From assembly GCA_946478675.1 (NCBI GenBank), contig CAMLEF010000235.1, positions 1 through 7,428 on the forward strand: 7,428 bases of DNA, written 5' to 3'. This document shows, in pieces, positions 5,144-7,428 of this stretch. Numbering within the stretch: the first letter of the stretch is position 1; the number at the start of each line of letters is the position of its first letter. The notes under the pieces are model-generated. The model had not been told where the DNA came from. It ran no database searches and saw only the letters and a list, made by a program, of their open reading frames with translations. The position numbers were made by a program, and so were the translations under genes. Source of the DNA: an uncultured Flavobacteriales bacterium (GTDB lineage Bacteria > Bacteroidota > Bacteroidia > Palsa-965).

Positions 5144-7428
5144 TCAATGCGCATCCAGCCAATTGGAACCTGTGCCGATTCCTACTTCGATCGGAACACT
5201 CATCGGAAGCGCATTGCGCATCGCTTCTTCGATCACCGGCTTTACTTTTTCCACTTCATCGTGCGGAACGTCGAAGACTAATTCGTCGTGTACCTGCAGC
5301 AGCAGTTTCGTTTTGAAATTTCCTTCCTGCAGCGCTTTATGTACGCGGATCATTGCGAGCTTAATCATGTCGGCGGCTGAGCCCTGGATCGGTGCGTTGA
5401 TGGCGTTGCGCTCGGCGAAACCACGCACCACCGCATTCGCAGAGTTGATGTCGCGCAGGTAACGGCGGCGCCCGCGGATCGTTTGCACGTAACCGTATTC
5501 GCGCGCGAAGTTCACCATGTCGTCCATGTATTTCTGGATGCCCGGGAACTGCTTCTTGTAGTTGTCGATGATCTCTTTCGCTTCCGTGCGCGAGATGCCG
5601 AGATTTTCGGCGAGACCGAATGCGCCCTGGCCGTAGATGATGCCGAAGTTCACGCTCTTCGCTTTGTAGCGCATTTCTTTCGTGACGTCGGCTTCTGCTA
5701 CGTTGTACACTTTCGCTGCAGTAGCCGTGTGAATGTCGACGCCCGAGCGGAACGCTTCGCACATATTCGGGTCGCCGCTGATGGAAGCGACGATGCGCAA
5801 TTCGATCTGCGAATAGTCGGCGCTCAGCAGCGTGTGGTTTTCATCGCGTGGGATAAACGCTTTGCGGATCTCGCGGCCTTTCGCCGAACGGATCGGGATG
5901 TTCTGAAGGTTCGGATTGTCGGAGCTCAGTCGTCCCGTTGCCGCTACGACCTGGTTGAAGGAAGTGTGAATGCGTCCCGTTTGCGGGCTCACCATCTGCG
6001 GCAGCGAATCGACGTACGTGCTCTTCAACTTCACCATCTCGCGGTACTCGAGAATCTTCGCGATGATCGGGTGCTTGTGGATGAGCTTCTGCAGGATGTC
6101 TTCGCTCGTCGCGTATTGCCCGGTGCGCGTTTTCTTCGCTTTGTCCGAAACCTTCAGCACTTCGAAGAGAATATCGCCCACCTGTTTCGGCGAAGAAATA
6201 TTGAACGGCGTTCCCGCGAGCTCCTGGATCTCTTTGTCGATGGCGATGATGTCGCGCTCGAGCTCGGCGGAATAACGGTGCAGCACTTCCGTGTCGAGAC
6301 GAATGCCTTCGCGTTCCATGTCGGCGAGTACGGGCACCAGCGGAATTTCGATCTTCTCGAAAACTTCCAGCGCATTCGCAGCGCCGAGTTGCGGCTCGAA
6401 TATTTCACGCAGCTGCGCGGTGATGTCGGCATCTTCCGCAGCGTACTCCGCGATCTTCTCCAGCGGCACGTCGCGCATCGTCAGCTGCGATTTTCCCTTT
6501 TTGCCGATGAGCGTTTCGATGCTGACCGGCGAATAGTTGAGATACGTTTCCGCCAGCAGGTCCATGCCGTGACGCATGTCGGGGTTCAGCAGGTAATGCG
6601 CGATCATCGTGTCGAACAGCGCGCCGTTGATCGTGACGCCGTAACGCTGCAGCACGCTGAGATCGTACTTGATGTTCTGTCCCGTCTTGCCGATGTTCGG
6701 ATCTGCGAAAACCGCTTTGAACTCATCCACGACAGCCTGCGCTTCGTTGCGGTCGGCCGGGACAGGAACGTACCACGCTTCGTGCTTCACCCACGCGAAG
6801 GAAAAACCGACAAGCTCTGCCGTCAGCGTATCGAGGCCGGTCGTTTCCGTGTCGAAGCAAAATACGGGCAATTGCGCAAGTCGCTGTGCGAGGCCGTGGC
6901 GTTTCTCCGCCGTATCGGCAATGTGATAACTGTGCTCCGTATCGGCGATCGTTTTGAAAATTTTCTCTTCTGCAGGAGCAATCTCTTCGTCAACAGCGCC
7001 GCCGGTATGACCGAAGATGTCGATCTGTCCCGGCTTTGTTTTTTTCGAAGCGCCGGAAACGGCAACGGCTTCTTCTTCTCCGGCAGCGACGAGCTCTTCA
7101 CCGAGCAGCGTTTGCGCCAGGCGACGGAATTCCAGCTCGGTGAACAGCGTCTTTACTTTCTCGCGATCGATCTCTTTCATGCGCAGCTGTTCCTCGTCGA
7201 AATTCACCGGCGCATCGAGGATGATCGTGGCGAGACGGCGGGAGAACAGCGCCTGCTCTTTTCCTTCTTCGACTTTCTCTTTCAGCTTTCCTTTCAGCTT
7301 GTCGGTGTTCGCGATGAGATTTTCGACGCTGCCGAATTCCTGGACGAGCGACATCGCGGTTTTTTCGCCGATGCCTTTAATGCCCGGGATGTTGTCGACG
7401 CTGTCGCCCATGAGGCCGAGAATGTCGA
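5144..7428 (-). CDS. polA: DNA polymerase I (3' part; N-terminus beyond right edge)
   Basis: The frame enters from the right edge (visible start DILGLMGDSVDNIPG) and ends with TGA at 5144-5146; about 760 residues are visible, so probably some 170-180 N-terminal residues are missing. Counting from the internal Met at 7409-7411: residues 1-20 are the helix-hairpin-helix end of the 5'-nuclease (GDSVDNIPGIKGIGEKTA). A charged linker follows (about 105-150). The 3'-5' exonuclease keeps its acidic residues: D187 and E189 (FDTETTG), D250 (GQNIKYD), Y323 and D327 (YAAED). The polymerase has motif A DYSQIELR (D532), motif B (R581, K585, F589, Y593 in NFGIIYG) and motif C QVHDELVF (D709, E710). All three activities therefore seem intact: Okazaki-primer removal, proofreading and gap filling. 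F589 at the E. coli Phe762 position suggests normal discrimination against dideoxynucleotides. The linker holds QIDIF (129-133), a possible sliding-clamp motif. The Met at 7411 is internal, not the true start. Confidence 0.98.
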   Translation of the reverse strand, partial: DILGLMGDSVDNIPGIKGIGEKTAMSLVQEFGSVENLIANTDKLKGKLKEKVEEGKEQALFSRRLATIILDAPVNFDEEQLRMKEIDREKVKTLFTELEFRRLAQTLLGEELVAAGEEEAVAVSGASKKTKPGQIDIFGHTGGAVDEEIAPAEEKIFKTIADTEHSYHIADTAEKRHGLAQRLAQLPVFCFDTETTGLDTLTAELVGFSFAWVKHEAWYVPVPADRNEAQAVVDEFKAVFADPNIGKTGQNIKYDLSVLQRYGVTINGALFDTMIAHYLLNPDMRHGMDLLAETYLNYSPVSIETLIGKKGKSQLTMRDVPLEKIAEYAAEDADITAQLREIFEPQLGAANALEVFEKIEIPLVPVLADMEREGIRLDTEVLHRYSAELERDIIAIDKEIQELAGTPFNISSPKQVGDILFEVLKVSDKAKKTRTGQYATSEDILQKLIHKHPIIAKILEYREMVKLKSTYVDSLPQMVSPQTGRIHTSFNQVVAATGRLSSDNPNLQNIPIRSAKGREIRKAFIPRDENHTLLSADYSQIELRIVASISGDPNMCEAFRSGVDIHTATAAKVYNVAEADVTKEMRYKAKSVNFGIIYGQGAFGLAENLGISRTEAKEIIDNYKKQFPGIQKYMDDMVNFAREYGYVQTIRGRRRYLRDINSANAVVRGFAERNAINAPIQGSAADMIKLAMIRVHKALQEGNFKTKLLLQVHDELVFDVPHDEVEKVKPVIEEAMRNALPMSVPIEVGIGTGSNWLDAH

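Noticed and set aside
5113..5462. Small plus-strand frames beginning in the ACATAG hairpin and running into polA
   Set aside because: They start inside the terminator stem, have low-complexity composition and are antisense to the conserved polymerase domain.
7409..7411. ATG as the start of polA
   Set aside because: The frame remains open upstream to the window edge and encodes DILGL, conserved 5'-nuclease sequence before GDSVDNIPG. The Met is internal.

Overview
The window looks like a chromosomal segment of a Bacteroidota bacterium. The evidence is a TonB-dependent receptor with an N-terminal carboxypeptidase-regulatory-like domain, a secreted beta-helix protein of a type common in that phylum, no Shine-Dalgarno sequence before any visible start, and a clear TAnnTTTG-type -7 promoter box (TACCTTTG) before the response regulator. 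Codons are rich in G/C at third positions, which suggests a moderately GC-rich lineage such as Chitinophagales/Sphingobacteriia rather than Flavobacteria. That placement is inference.

Layout, left to right. (1) Positions 1-1031, minus strand: 5' part of a gene for an exported, Asp-rich beta-helix protein, cut by the left edge. (2) 1032-1272: intergenic, with a candidate promoter and operator-like dyad for that gene and a strong terminator for the receptor gene. (3) 1273-4170, minus: a complete 965-residue TonB-dependent outer-membrane receptor. (4) 4171-4347: divergent regulatory region with repeated TTAA-containing motifs and a consensus Bacteroidota promoter. (5) 4348-5028, plus: an OmpR/PhoB-type response regulator with all phospho-receiver residues. 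(6) 5029-5143: spacer between convergent genes, filled by a small GC-rich hairpin and a large hairpin built from repeated ACATAG units, followed by a T-run. (7) 5144-7428, minus: DNA polymerase I (polA), complete at its C-terminus and missing its N-terminal 5'-nuclease part beyond the right edge.

The receptor and the secreted beta-helix protein plausibly form an envelope uptake module. The divergent response regulator is a natural candidate to control it and itself. The substrate cannot be read from sequence. A phosphate-related role is only a hypothesis, based on the PhoB-like architecture and the spaced TTAA motifs. polA is a housekeeping neighbour. I see no mobile element, CRISPR array, tRNA or rRNA. 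Nothing here proves a new system; the receptor/beta-helix/regulator cluster and the ACATAG hairpin are the most worthwhile leads.
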